This document shows, piece by piece, positions 1 through 8,004 of a stretch of DNA of 33,604 nt. This stretch comes from Chrysiogenes arsenatis DSM 11915 (GTDB lineage: Bacteria; Chrysiogenota; Chrysiogenetes; Chrysiogenales; Chrysiogenaceae). The notes beneath the pieces were generated by a model. That model was not told the origin of the DNA and searched no databases. It was given only the letters and a program-made list of their open reading frames with translations. Positions within the stretch are counted from its first letter, which is position 1; each line of letters opens with the position of its first letter. The DNA lies in NCBI RefSeq assembly GCF_000469585.1, contig NZ_AWNK01000014.1, positions 2,279 to 35,882 on the forward strand, in the 5' to 3' direction. The translations under genes and the position numbers were made by a program.

Positions 1-503
1 ACGATGGGGGCGATGGCGTCATAAAAGTAGAGGTGTTTGCCAAAAAGTGTTTCCAGCTCAGCGGCGAGAGCGGGTGATGCCAGCGGCCCCGGAGCGAGAA
101 TGGTTGGAGCGTTGGGAAGTGCGGCAAGGGTGCGAACTTCTTCGCGTTTGACGGTGATATTGGGGTGTGCCTCTATCTGCGCGGTAATGTCGTCCGCCAG
201 CGCGACACGATCGACGGCTAAGGCGCCGCCAGCCGGAACTTGATGGCGCAGTGCGGCGGCAAAAATGTGAGATCGACCCTGTTCCAGCTCCCATTTCAAA
301 ATGCCGGGCGCGCATTCCATGCCTGTTCCACGCAACGAATTCGAGCAGAGCAGTTCGCAGAACTTATCTGTTGTGTGCGCTTCGGTCTGGACGCTGGGGC
401 GCATTTCGTACAGGGTGACGGAGCAACCGGCGTGCGCGAGTGTGAGTGCGGCTTCGCTCCCTGCCAGCCCTGCGCCGACTACCGTAACGGCATAGCTTTT
501 CAA
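1..503 (-). CDS. trmFO: TrmFO, folate-dependent tRNA (uracil-54-C5)-methyltransferase (partial, C-terminus beyond window)
   Basis: This enzyme makes ribothymidine at U54 of the tRNA T-loop, using methylenetetrahydrofolate and FAD. About 167 codons are present and the rest lies left of the window. The N-terminus shows the FAD-binding Rossmann motif VVGAGLAGSEAA, followed by YEMRP and a CELLCSNSLRG stretch typical of the TrmFO/GidA family. The start is TTG at 503: it gives MKSYAVTVVGAG, the expected family N-terminus, and has GGAG seven bases upstream. No ATG lies in a usable position. The start overlaps the stop of the upstream TPR-HEPN gene by 4 nt, so translation is probably coupled. No frameshift is visible. 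GidA/MnmG is the main alternative, but the CSNSLRG region and the short N-terminus favour TrmFO. Confidence 0.9.
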   Translation of the reverse strand, partial: MKSYAVTVVGAGLAGSEAALTLAHAGCSVTLYEMRPSVQTEAHTTDKFCELLCSNSLRGTGMECAPGILKWELEQGRSHIFAAALRHQVPAGGALAVDRVALADDITAQIEAHPNITVKREEVRTLAALPNAPTILAPGPLASPALAAELETLFGKHLYFYDAIAPI

Positions 504-2068
504 AGTGATGCTCCAGCGTCGCTTTCGCGCAGTTCTTCAAGAAAGGTTGCCAATAAGCCCATCGTGCCATTGCCGCCGAGAACAATCAGGCGGCATTCGG
601 CGGAGGCTTCAGGGCGAAGGTTTTCGCCATGCGCCCAACAGTTGCGGTAGTTAATCGCCAGTTCATTCACCTTTTCGGGAAAGTCGCTATTAATAAGGGC
701 AAGTCCCGATTTAAATCGCTGTATAATGAATTTTCGGAAGGCTTCCATTGATCCCATGAGTTCATGTGGATTGCTTTCTTTCAATGCTTCGAGCACGTTG
801 GCCATCTGTCCGAGCGAAAGGTTGATTTTTCCGGTCATGAAATTTGCCATGATTTTGAATTTTTCGTACTTCGTATCGACATCACCATACTGTTCTTTAA
901 ACGGGTAAAATAGGTGTGCTTTCAATTCTTTTTCGAGGACAAAGCAGTATTGAATTCCGGTTAAGCCAGTCGAAAAGTTGGCTTTTTCATATTTGCTTTC
1001 AAGGTACAGTGCTTGCAAAAGGAGTTCACGGCTTTCGCTTGCCAGCCGATCCCAATAGATACCCACAATATCGCGTGCGCTCCCTTCGATTTCCTGAAGG
1101 ACTTGCGAATGGGTTTTGAAGTGCGGTAACAGGCGTTGCATTAAATCGTCAGCCAGATTATCCATTTCGTCTGGCGTTTGTGTCTGCGAGCCGATGCTGC
1201 GCAGCGCTTTTTGAAATTCTTTTTGCGAATTTTTTACGATCTTTCCTGCGCTTGTTACATCGTCACTTTGCACAAGATTAAATTCGCGCGCCATTTGCGC
1301 GGTGCGCCGTGAGAGTCTAAAAATCAGATTTTCTGCGATATCAACTTGTTGTTCGTAGCGTTGAATTTGCGCCATTGCTTCGTCTAAACCGCCTTGCATC
1401 CGTTGGCACCCTGCCAGATACCCCATGAGTTGGTGTGTGTGCACGGCATCTGGAGTTTGTTCGAGCGCTTGCTGCAGCAAGTCTTCTGCTTCTTGATAGT
1501 GGCTGGTTTCGATATAAATCAATGCCAGTTTTTGCTTGAGATCAAGGCTGGTTTCGCCATGCGCAATCGCTTGCAAGTAGTGCTCGATGGCACGGGTATC
1601 CTCTTCTATCATCATCAGACAGTTGCCAATGGCCTTATGAATTTGAGCCTGGATAGCGTCGTGGTTGATCGCAACTTGTTCGATACTTGTGCCATATCGT
1701 GCCAAAAGTGTAATTGCTGTTTGGTATTCGTTGATCGCTAATTCAAATTCATCAAGATTCAGGTAACAATCCCCAAGGAACATATGCAAAATGGGGGAAT
1801 TGGGGATGGCACGGAGTGCCCGGATCATATGGCGACGACATTCGTCAAAGCGCCCTTGCGCCAAGAGTATCGTCCCCATCCCCATCCATGAACGTATCCA
1901 GGAAGGATTGACGCGCGTTTCCTGCGAAAAATACTCTAACGCCACATCATACGATTTTTGCGCGTACGCTGCTTCGCCAAGGGCAAAATACGAAGAGCCT
2001 TGAGGTAAAGTATTCTTTGTCGCTAAAACAGTTGCGTCAGTTATTTTATTTGATAGGTGAGTATCCAT
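500..2068 (-). CDS. TPR-repeat protein with C-terminal HEPN-like (Swt1/RNase-type) domain
   Basis: A 522-residue protein of unknown function. Residues about 25-230 are tetratricopeptide repeats, seen as repeated A..Y..Al...P units such as YFALGEAAYAQKSYDVALEY. A helical linker and then a second all-helical domain (about 310-520) follow. That domain contains W-RLASESRELLLQA, an LTGIQYCFVLEKELKAHLF segment and, near the end, YRNCWAHG at 474-481. R475-N-x3-H480 fits the Rx4-6H motif of HEPN RNases, in which a polar residue follows Arg; this layout resembles Swt1-like HEPN domains. Many HEPN proteins are RNases in toxin-antitoxin or defence systems, but others only bind RNA. No signal peptide or membrane segment is seen. 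ATG at 2068 has GGAG nine bases upstream. The gene is divergent from secA and coupled to trmFO. The TPR call is firm; the HEPN call is inferred from one motif plus the fold pattern. Confidence 0.75.
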   Translation of the reverse strand: MDTHLSNKITDATVLATKNTLPQGSSYFALGEAAYAQKSYDVALEYFSQETRVNPSWIRSWMGMGTILLAQGRFDECRRHMIRALRAIPNSPILHMFLGDCYLNLDEFELAINEYQTAITLLARYGTSIEQVAINHDAIQAQIHKAIGNCLMMIEEDTRAIEHYLQAIAHGETSLDLKQKLALIYIETSHYQEAEDLLQQALEQTPDAVHTHQLMGYLAGCQRMQGGLDEAMAQIQRYEQQVDIAENLIFRLSRRTAQMAREFNLVQSDDVTSAGKIVKNSQKEFQKALRSIGSQTQTPDEMDNLADDLMQRLLPHFKTHSQVLQEIEGSARDIVGIYWDRLASESRELLLQALYLESKYEKANFSTGLTGIQYCFVLEKELKAHLFYPFKEQYGDVDTKYEKFKIMANFMTGKINLSLGQMANVLEALKESNPHELMGSMEAFRKFIIQRFKSGLALINSDFPEKVNELAINYRNCWAHGENLRPEASAECRLIVLGGNGTMGLLATFLEELRESDAGASL

Positions 2069-2158
2069 TTGTTATAACTCCATAAGCCCGATGTTTGGTT
2101 TTGTGCACCACAATAACCGCCTCGGGAGAAACTGTCCATCACCAGAGGTTTTACACGA

Positions 2159-4678
2159 ATGCTAAAATATATCGCCAAGAAGATTTTGGGAACTAAAAAT
2201 GACCGTGAAATAAAACGAATTCAACCCATTGTTGCTCAAGTTGCGGCATTTGAACCAGCACTCCTGACTCTTTCAGATGCCGAACTGGCAGCCAAAACCG
2301 TTGAATTCCGTTCCCGCTATCAAAATGGCGAATCGCTCGATGCGCTCCTCCCTGAAGCCTTTGCGGTTGTCCGCGAAGCATCGCGCCGCGTTCTTGATAT
2401 GCGCCACTACGATGTGCAGATCATTGGCGGTATGGTACTCCACATGGGGCGGATATCGGAAATGAAAACTGGTGAAGGGAAAACACTGGTTGCGACGCTG
2501 GCTATTTACTTGAACGCCCTGAGTGGTAAAGGGGCGCATCTGGTAACTGTCAACGATTATCTGGCCAAGCGTGACGCGGAGTGGATGGGGCAGATTTACC
2601 GCTTTTTGGGGATGAGCGTTGGCATTATTGTCCATGGCTTGAGCGATGCCGAGCGCAAGGCGGCCTATGCTTGCGATATCACCTACGGCACAAATAATGA
2701 GCTTGGTTTTGACTATCTGCGTGACAATATGAAATTTGATATCCAGGACTACGTGCAACGTCCACTGCATTTTGCCATTGTCGATGAAGTTGACTCTATC
2801 TTGATTGACGAAGCGCGTACACCACTTATTATCAGTGGCCCGACCGATGATTCGACCGAATTATACTATGTTGTCGATCAGGTTGTCCGCAAGCTCACCA
2901 AAGAGGTTGATTTTACCGTCGACGAAAAAGCCCGCAACTCCGTGCTGACCGAAGACGGTGTCAAAAACGTTGAATCCCTGATGAAAATCGACAACCTCTA
3001 CGATATGGGGAACGTGGCTATCTTGCACCACGTAGGGCAATCACTGCGCGCCCACTGGAACTATCAGCGCGATGTTGATTACATGGTAGATGAACAGGGC
3101 AAAGTCGTCATCGTCGACGAATTTACTGGCCGAGTGCTGGAAGGGCGTCGCTATTCAGACGGTCTGCACCAAGCTATTGAAGCCAAAGAAAAAGTGAAAA
3201 TCGAACGCGAAAACCAGACACTTGCTACCATCACCTATCAGAATTTTTTCCGCCTGTACGAAAAAATCGCCGGGATGACTGGCACGGCCGATACCGAAGC
3301 CGCAGAATTCAAAAAGATTTACGACCTTGATGTTACCGTTATTCCAACCAACGTGCCCATGATTCGGAAGGATGCTTCGGATAAAGTATTTAAGACGAAA
3401 GAAGAAAAATTTGAAGCCGTGGTGGCGGAAATTAAAGAACACTACGAATCAGGCCAGCCGGTGTTAGTCGGCACCGTAGCAGTTGAAACCAGCGAGTACC
3501 TCTCAAACTTACTCAAAAAAGCCAAAATTCCACACAACGTGCTGAACGCCAAAAACCATGCCCGTGAAGCGGAAATTATCCTGAATGCTGGGCAAAAAGG
3601 GATGATCACCATTGCCACGAACATGGCCGGTCGTGGTACCGATATTAAGCTTGGCGAAGGGGTAAAAGAGCTTGGCGGCTTGCATATCATTGGTACGGAG
3701 CGTCACGAATCGCGCCGGATTGATAACCAGCTGCGTGGCCGTGCTGGTCGCCAGGGCGATCCCGGCAGCTCGCGCTTTTTCCTTTCGTTAGAAGACGACC
3801 TGATGCGCATCTTTGGTGGTGACCGCATTAAAACCATTATGGACAAGTTCGGCATGGAGCGCGGCGAACCAATTGAACACAACCTTGTTTCCAAAGCTAT
3901 CGAAAATTCACAGAAAAAAGTGGAAAACTACCACTTTGAAATGCGGAAACATCTTTTGGAATATGACGATGTCATGAATCAGCAACGCTTGATTATCTAC
4001 GCCTATCGTCGTGACATCCTCTCGGGTCACCATGTCGACGGAATGGTAGAAGAGCGGATTGACCAAATCCTGAATGACATCTACCAGACGCATATCCCAG
4101 ACGGGGCATTTTTTGCCGACATTGACCGCAAAGCTGTGAGCGAATCATTCACTTATTTCTTTAATCTGACACCTGATTTTGGCGTGTTTGCGGATAACGA
4201 AAAAACCATTGAAGTGCGTGAACGACTTCGTCAGCAGGTGATTGACTCGCTGAAAAGCAAAGAGGACGAAGCCGGAGTGGAGCGTTTTGCGGAACTCAAG
4301 CGTCACCTGCTCCTACACATCATTGACACAACGTGGAAAGATCACCTCCTTTCAATGGATCGCATGAAAGAAGGGATCGGGCTGCGTAGTTATGGACAGA
4401 AAAACCCGTTAACTGAATACAAGCGCGAAGCCTTTGAGTTATTTGACAAAATGATGCATCGCATTAAAGAAGAAGTTGTCCGCTACATGTTCCGCGTTGA
4501 ATTCCGTTATGATACGGAAGTTCCAAATGAGACGAACCCATCCGCTACGCGCCAGCAACGCCGCCAGGAAGAGCGACAAAAAGGGAAAGACTCAAAACGC
4601 AAAGGGGCAATGGATCCCAATCAGCCATGCTCTTGTGGAAGTGGTATAAAATACAAACTTTGCTGTGGTGCCAATTAG
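2159..4678 (+). CDS. secA: SecA preprotein translocase ATPase
   Basis: The motor ATPase that pushes unfolded preproteins through SecYEG at the inner membrane. At 839 residues it is a little shorter than E. coli SecA. Walker A is MKTGEGKT (102-109), the DEAD-box equivalent [11 protein letters not shown] starts at 209, and helicase motif VI is [13 protein letters not shown]. The preprotein cross-linking region and the helical scaffold ([20 protein letters not shown]) are present. The C-terminus is a zinc-binding SEC-C tail, [16 protein letters not shown], with Cys824, 826, 835 and 836, which binds SecB or ribosomes in other bacteria. The start at ATG 2159 follows an AGAGG sequence about ten bases upstream. 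An ArsR-type regulator follows after 33 nt and may be co-transcribed. The gene looks complete. Confidence 0.98.
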   Translation: MLKYIAKKILGTKNDREIKRIQPIVAQVAAFEPALLTLSDAELAAKTVEFRSRYQNGESLDALLPEAFAVVREASRRVLDMRHYDVQIIGGMVLHMGRISEMKTGEGKTLVATLAIYLNALSGKGAHLVTVNDYLAKRDAEWMGQIYRFLGMSVGIIVHGLSDAERKAAYACDITYGTNNELGFDYLRDNMKFDIQDYVQRPLHFAIVDEVDSILIDEARTPLIISGPTDDSTELYYVVDQVVRKLTKEVDFTVDEKARNSVLTEDGVKNVESLMKIDNLYDMGNVAILHHVGQSLRAHWNYQRDVDYMVDEQGKVVIVDEFTGRVLEGRRYSDGLHQAIEAKEKVKIERENQTLATITYQNFFRLYEKIAGMTGTADTEAAEFKKIYDLDVTVIPTNVPMIRKDASDKVFKTKEEKFEAVVAEIKEHYESGQPVLVGTVAVETSEYLSNLLKKAKIPHNVLNAKNHAREAEIILNAGQKGMITIATNMAGRGTDIKLGEGVKELGGLHIIGTERHESRRIDNQLRGRAGRQGDPGSSRFFLSLEDDLMRIFGGDRIKTIMDKFGMERGEPIEHNLVSKAIENSQKKVENYHFEMRKHLLEYDDVMNQQRLIIYAYRRDILSGHHVDGMVEERIDQILNDIYQTHIPDGAFFADIDRKAVSESFTYFFNLTPDFGVFADNEKTIEVRERLRQQVIDSLKSKEDEAGVERFAELKRHLLLHIIDTTWKDHLLSMDRMKEGIGLRSYGQKNPLTEYKREAFELFDKMMHRIKEEVVRYMFRVEFRYDTEVPNETNPSATRQQRRQEERQKGKDSKRKGAMDPNQPCSCGSGIKYKLCCGAN

Positions 4679-4711
4679 TAGCGTTTGATGAGATAAAGGA
4701 GTAAAAAGCCC

Positions 4712-5020
4712 ATGAGTATTGTTCCCGCTAAAGATTACGAGCACATCGCCTGGGTTGCGAAAGCCCTTGCGCATCCGACTCGCTTGTTGATTCTTGAAGT
4801 CATATCGCGCGAGCGTCTCTGTGTGCAGGAACTGGTGGCACTTGTTGGGTGCGATCAGTCAACCGTCTCAAAGCACCTTTCCGTGCTCAGTTCCGTTGGC
4901 GTGATCGAATATGAAAAAGAGGGACAGAAAATATATTACTCCGTCAAAAACCGCTGTATCCTGAACTTCTTTACTTGTGCGCGGGTGTTTCTGGAAGAAG
5001 AAGGTGGCCCACGCCGCTAG
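4712..5020 (+). CDS. ArsR/SmtB-family winged-helix transcriptional regulator
   Basis: A 102-residue one-domain DNA-binding repressor of the ArsR family. The segments AKALAHPTRLLILEVI (16-31), ELVALVGCDQSTVSKHLSVL (40-59, helix-turn-helix with recognition helix) and EGQKIYYSV (the wing) are characteristic. The classical arsenite site of E. coli ArsR (ELCVCDL) is only partly kept: Cys37 is in RLCVQEL, but the next site Cys is Gln. Further cysteines at 47, 82 and 89 (CILNFFTC) could form another thiol site, so it may sense a metalloid, a soft metal or redox state; the ligand cannot be decided from sequence. AAAGGAG lies ten bases before the ATG. It sits 33 nt after secA, in the same direction, with no ars or efflux gene nearby, which is unusual. 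It converges on surE with only 28 nt between stops and no clear terminator hairpin. Confidence 0.9.
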   Translation: MSIVPAKDYEHIAWVAKALAHPTRLLILEVISRERLCVQELVALVGCDQSTVSKHLSVLSSVGVIEYEKEGQKIYYSVKNRCILNFFTCARVFLEEEGGPRR

Positions 5021-5048
5021 GGGTGTGACCACTCTGTTGCGCTTCCAC

Positions 5049-5798
5049 CTACAAAATCACGTTATGTAATCGATAAAAATCTTCCATGTTTGTTAAATTA
5101 AACTGGAGCGGAGTAACACTAATATACCCTTGACGCACGGCTTGCCAATCAGTGTCAGGGGATTTTTCATATTGTAAATCGTTGCCTGATAGCCACCAGT
5201 ATTCTCGGTTTCGCGGACAGTGACGTTTTTCATAAAAGTCGCTGTAGTGCGATACAGCCTGTCGCGTGATTTTTGTCCCCAGAATTTCATCACCATTGCA
5301 CGATGGCAAATTGATATTGAAGAGCGACGTTGTTGAATCCGCATGCGGCAAAAGCCGCTCAATCAACGGGCGCAAATGGGCATAACACGCCCCGTAATTT
5401 GGCTTAGAGTAGTCATCAACGCTGATGGCAAAGGCGCGAATGCCATCGAAAAACCCTTCCGTTGCCGCCGAAACCGTCCCCGAATAAATAACATTGCAAC
5501 CACAGTTTGCACCCTTGTTGATTCCGCTGAGCACTAAATCCGGCTTAATCTGAAGGCCGCGCAACGCCAGCTTGACACAGTCAGCGGGTGTGCCAGACGT
5601 TTTGTAGGCCATAACTGTCCCGGGAAATTCGACCTCCTCCGCCCAGAGTGGCGTTGAAATCGTAATGGCATGGCCGATGGCGCTACGCTCCGTATCCGGC
5701 GCAACCACAAAAACCTCATTGTGCGGCGAAAAAATATCAACCAACGCCTTGAGGCCGGAACTGTAAATGCCATCGTCGTTAGAAATCAGTATGCGCAT
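5049..5798 (-). CDS. surE: SurE, 5'-nucleotidase / polyphosphatase
   Basis: A metal-dependent nucleoside-monophosphate phosphatase of 249 residues. The family signature ISNDDGIYSSGL opens the protein (Asp8 and Asp9 are metal ligands). ERSAIGHAIT (Ser39) and SGINKGANCG (Asn94) complete the active site, and the SGTVSAATEG stretch is also typical. SurE acts in the cytoplasm in nucleotide recycling and stationary-phase survival. In many proteobacteria it lies next to pcm, nlpD and rpoS; none of these is here. Instead it follows the Septu-like HNH gene after about 100 nt. AGGAG lies five bases before the ATG. The 3' end converges with the ArsR-type gene. Complete, no oddities. Confidence 0.97.
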   Translation of the reverse strand: MRILISNDDGIYSSGLKALVDIFSPHNEVFVVAPDTERSAIGHAITISTPLWAEEVEFPGTVMAYKTSGTPADCVKLALRGLQIKPDLVLSGINKGANCGCNVIYSGTVSAATEGFFDGIRAFAISVDDYSKPNYGACYAHLRPLIERLLPHADSTTSLFNINLPSCNGDEILGTKITRQAVSHYSDFYEKRHCPRNREYWWLSGNDLQYEKSPDTDWQAVRQGYISVTPLQFNLTNMEDFYRLHNVIL

Positions 5799-5823
5799 GA
5801 AAGCTCCTATTATGTAAAGTCGT

Positions 5824-5852
5824 TACAGGCCGCCAGCAGACGTTTGCCTGTA
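5824..5852 (-). other. Inverted repeat in the ptuB-surE gap
   Basis: TACAGGC (5824-5830) and GCCTGTA (5846-5852) form a perfect 7-bp inverted repeat with a 15-nt loop, between the HNH gene and surE. There is no T-run after it, so it is not a convincing terminator. It could be a weak RNA hairpin or chance. Confidence 0.3.
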
Positions 5853-5899
5853 GCCTCTCATATGAATAGTCTGCCCATTCTCCTTGATCTTTTACGCTC

Positions 5900-6556
5900 T
5901 TATTTTATCCAATTCCTGATAATATTCACCACGACAGGAGCAAAGGGAACTAGCTTGCTATCTTTTGGAGTAAGCAAATCAGTAATCACTGACCGCAATA
6001 GTTCATCGTCTTCCAATCCTTCTTCAGGGTTGACGCCGTTTATCCACAATAAATCCGAAGAAAGTCGTTTGCGCTTTTCAACCAATGCTTTGTTGTTTTG
6101 CTCTATATCACCAAGATTCAAAACTCGAATTGCTTCTATCGCTCTGGGTGTTAGCCCTTCAACACGCCCACTGATTTTGAATTTTAACTCATTTTCACAC
6201 TCTTCCATGAGAGGGGTAAGTGGCAAGGGCTGCCCGGCGTGGGCATTATCGCATCGTCCTTTATTATTGCAGCTTGCGACGATGTTCGTATGATCTAAGC
6301 TTCTATGTGGCGCAATCGCCCTTGCCTCAACATGCTCATTTTTGGTGTCAGCCTTTGTTCCCTCTATGCGGTCGCAGCAATAAGCACAGATATAAAATTG
6401 TTCTTTTGTATTGTGAAGACTCAAAGCATTTACTATATCCCAATGTTTCTGAATATAAAGTTCCTGAAACCATTGGTTTTCATCTTTACTTTTGGGCTTT
6501 TTCCTTACCCAATCACGAAAGCTTATGGGAGGTTCACCCTTATTGATTTTGCGCAT
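5900..6556 (-). CDS. ptuB: Septu-like HNH nuclease (PtuB / TIGR02646-type)
   Basis: A 218-residue HNH-type nuclease. The zinc and catalytic landmarks are CAYC (Cys57, Cys60), NEHVEAR (Glu74, His75), LDHTNIVASC (His89, Asn91, Cys96) and CDNAH (Cys102, His106). This order (CxxC, then EH, then H-x-N, then C) matches the HNH partner of Septu systems and of the Ec78-type retron effector pair. The start overlaps the 3' end of the upstream ATPase gene by 17 nt, which strongly suggests a two-gene module. In known Septu systems the pair blocks phage and the nuclease is the effector; that role is inferred here. Local base composition is AT-rich: hand-counting 6421-6480 gives 18 G/C of 60, against 37 of 60 in glmS at 9001-9060. 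No reverse transcriptase gene is adjacent, so it is not a retron. Confidence 0.82.
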   Translation of the reverse strand: MRKINKGEPPISFRDWVRKKPKSKDENQWFQELYIQKHWDIVNALSLHNTKEQFYICAYCCDRIEGTKADTKNEHVEARAIAPHRSLDHTNIVASCNNKGRCDNAHAGQPLPLTPLMEECENELKFKISGRVEGLTPRAIEAIRVLNLGDIEQNNKALVEKRKRLSSDLLWINGVNPEEGLEDDELLRSVITDLLTPKDSKLVPFAPVVVNIIRNWIK

Positions 6557-7907
6557 TTTTAATTTCCTGCTTGCGCAAAAGAATTTGGGCTTTCACCAGT
6601 TCCAGATTATTTGAAGGCAACTCATCTTTCAATGCGTTTAATTTATTTTTTGCCTCTTCGAGTTTTCCATTCTGGATAAGATCCAGTAAATCGCCGAGTT
6701 TTTTTGCCACCGTTTCGTTTCTGATATGCGTATCCATTACATCAAGCAATACCGTATTCGCATCCTGACCGTACTGCGAAGAAACCGTTACCAACTCGCC
6801 ATTTTCTAACGAATACACCATCACGTCTTTACCGTCACTAATCACCAACGGCGAATGTGTCGTCAGGATGAATTGGCAATTGGGGAACGTATCCGTCAAT
6901 CTTCTAATGACACTGCGCTGCCATGATGGATGCAGATGCATATCGACTTCGTCTACCAAAACAATTCCGTCTCCATGTAATGGATTTTCAAGTCCTGGAT
7001 TCATCATGGCTAAACGCCTCGCGATATCGCCCACCAACGCCATAAGAGATTTTTCGCCTTGTGATAGCTGTGACACATTGAGTGTTTGGCCATCCTTATC
7101 GATAGACATGTGCAAGCGCGGTTTACGACGAACACGCAAGTTACTAAAGCCCGGCATAAAATTGGCGATAGCAGTTCTGACCGCTGTGAGCTGACGATCA
7201 CGCGAAGAGGCCATAAAATACTGCAACTTATGCCAAATATCACTCTCTATGCTCACCGAAGACAGTAGATTGTCAAGAATGTCTTGAGGTAGACCTGATT
7301 CGTTTTCAAAATCCTCTCGCTCACGAAACCACTCGAAGAAGCGCCGAAAGTCTACGCCTTGGTTAAGCGAGTTATCATAGCCATCTAATTGCAAAAAACT
7401 GTGCTTGCTTTTAATTTTTAGTGGGATATCCAATACCACCCGCTCAACAGGGTAGAAAGCAATGAGAGGAAGACTCTGGTCTTTACGAGCGGTTAATCCA
7501 TTGCGGTAGTATTCCGCCAGATGAGTAGCCTCCTGCAAGGAGGAGGTAAGGCTGGCTTTTTTGCCCTTGGCCGTTTTCGCCAGCGTCCAGCAGTAGAGGT
7601 GTTCGCTTTCATCGGCATCAGGATTCCCGGACTGACCTTGTTCATCAAACACTTCGATATCAATCATAGCTGAAGCTTGGCCATTGAGTATAACTTCTTC
7701 AGGAATATGGCTGCCACTTCCTTTCTCACTACGCAAACGCGCAACAAACCAGCTTAAAATAGTTGCAAGTGAAGTCAAAACCGTTGTTTTTCCCGCTCCA
7801 TTATTGCCGATAAACACGGTTACGCTCCCCTTGCCCCTTGATGCAAGGTGAGCTTTAAGCTGCTCGAACCGACCTAAATTGGTGAGGCGAAAAGATATAA
7901 TTTCCAT
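6540..7907 (-). CDS. ptuA: Septu-like AAA/ABC-type ATPase (PtuA)
   Basis: A 455-residue SMC/ABC-like ATPase, the presumed sensor or regulator of the HNH nuclease that follows. Walker A is GNNGAGKT (34-41), the ABC signature is LSQGEKS (281-287), Walker B is VLVDEVDMHLHP (about 316-327) and the H-loop is TTHSP (349-353). A helical C-terminal tail (about 390-455) follows. This is the OLD/RecF-like layout of PtuA, with the short inserted region of a soluble ATPase rather than long SMC coils. I place the start at ATG 7907 (MEIISFRLTNLGRFEQL), because this is the family N-terminus and GAGAG lies about eight bases upstream; a longer open frame reaches 7985 but adds an unrelated 26 residues. The gap to the glmS stop is 97 nt, with no clear promoter or terminator. 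Generic ABC ATPase without a defence role is the alternative; the HNH partner makes Septu more likely. Confidence 0.85.
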   Translation of the reverse strand: MEIISFRLTNLGRFEQLKAHLASRGKGSVTVFIGNNGAGKTTVLTSLATILSWFVARLRSEKGSGSHIPEEVILNGQASAMIDIEVFDEQGQSGNPDADESEHLYCWTLAKTAKGKKASLTSSLQEATHLAEYYRNGLTARKDQSLPLIAFYPVERVVLDIPLKIKSKHSFLQLDGYDNSLNQGVDFRRFFEWFREREDFENESGLPQDILDNLLSSVSIESDIWHKLQYFMASSRDRQLTAVRTAIANFMPGFSNLRVRRKPRLHMSIDKDGQTLNVSQLSQGEKSLMALVGDIARRLAMMNPGLENPLHGDGIVLVDEVDMHLHPSWQRSVIRRLTDTFPNCQFILTTHSPLVISDGKDVMVYSLENGELVTVSSQYGQDANTVLLDVMDTHIRNETVAKKLGDLLDLIQNGKLEEAKNKLNALKDELPSNNLELVKAQILLRKQEIKNAQNQ

Positions 7908-8004
7908 GGCACAACTCTCACTTTGCGTTATGGCAACCGAAATAGAGTTTGCTAGCACATGCACGAAGGCAGAACTGCTCACCATTGATTGCGATGTTCA
8001 CCAC

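Noticed and set aside
5021-5048. Terminator between the ArsR-type gene and surE
   Set aside because: No stem with a T-run was found in the 28-nt gap.
6040-6048. Perfect DnaA box (TTATCCACA) inside ptuB
   Set aside because: It is a single copy, far from dnaA, with no neighbouring boxes or AT-rich unwinding element; one 9-mer in 33 kb is expected by chance.
5670-6293. Long plus-strand open frame opposite surE and ptuB
   Set aside because: It overlaps two well-supported minus-strand genes, has no homology pattern or ribosome site, and is a shadow frame.
5900-7907. Retron with ATPase/HNH effector
   Set aside because: No reverse transcriptase or structured ncRNA gene is next to the pair; the flanks are glmS and surE.
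7908-8004. Tn7-like end at the glmS side of the Septu-like pair
   Set aside because: A TGTGGA occurs at the glmS stop, but it is part of the coding sequence, with no matching end near surE and no transposase genes.
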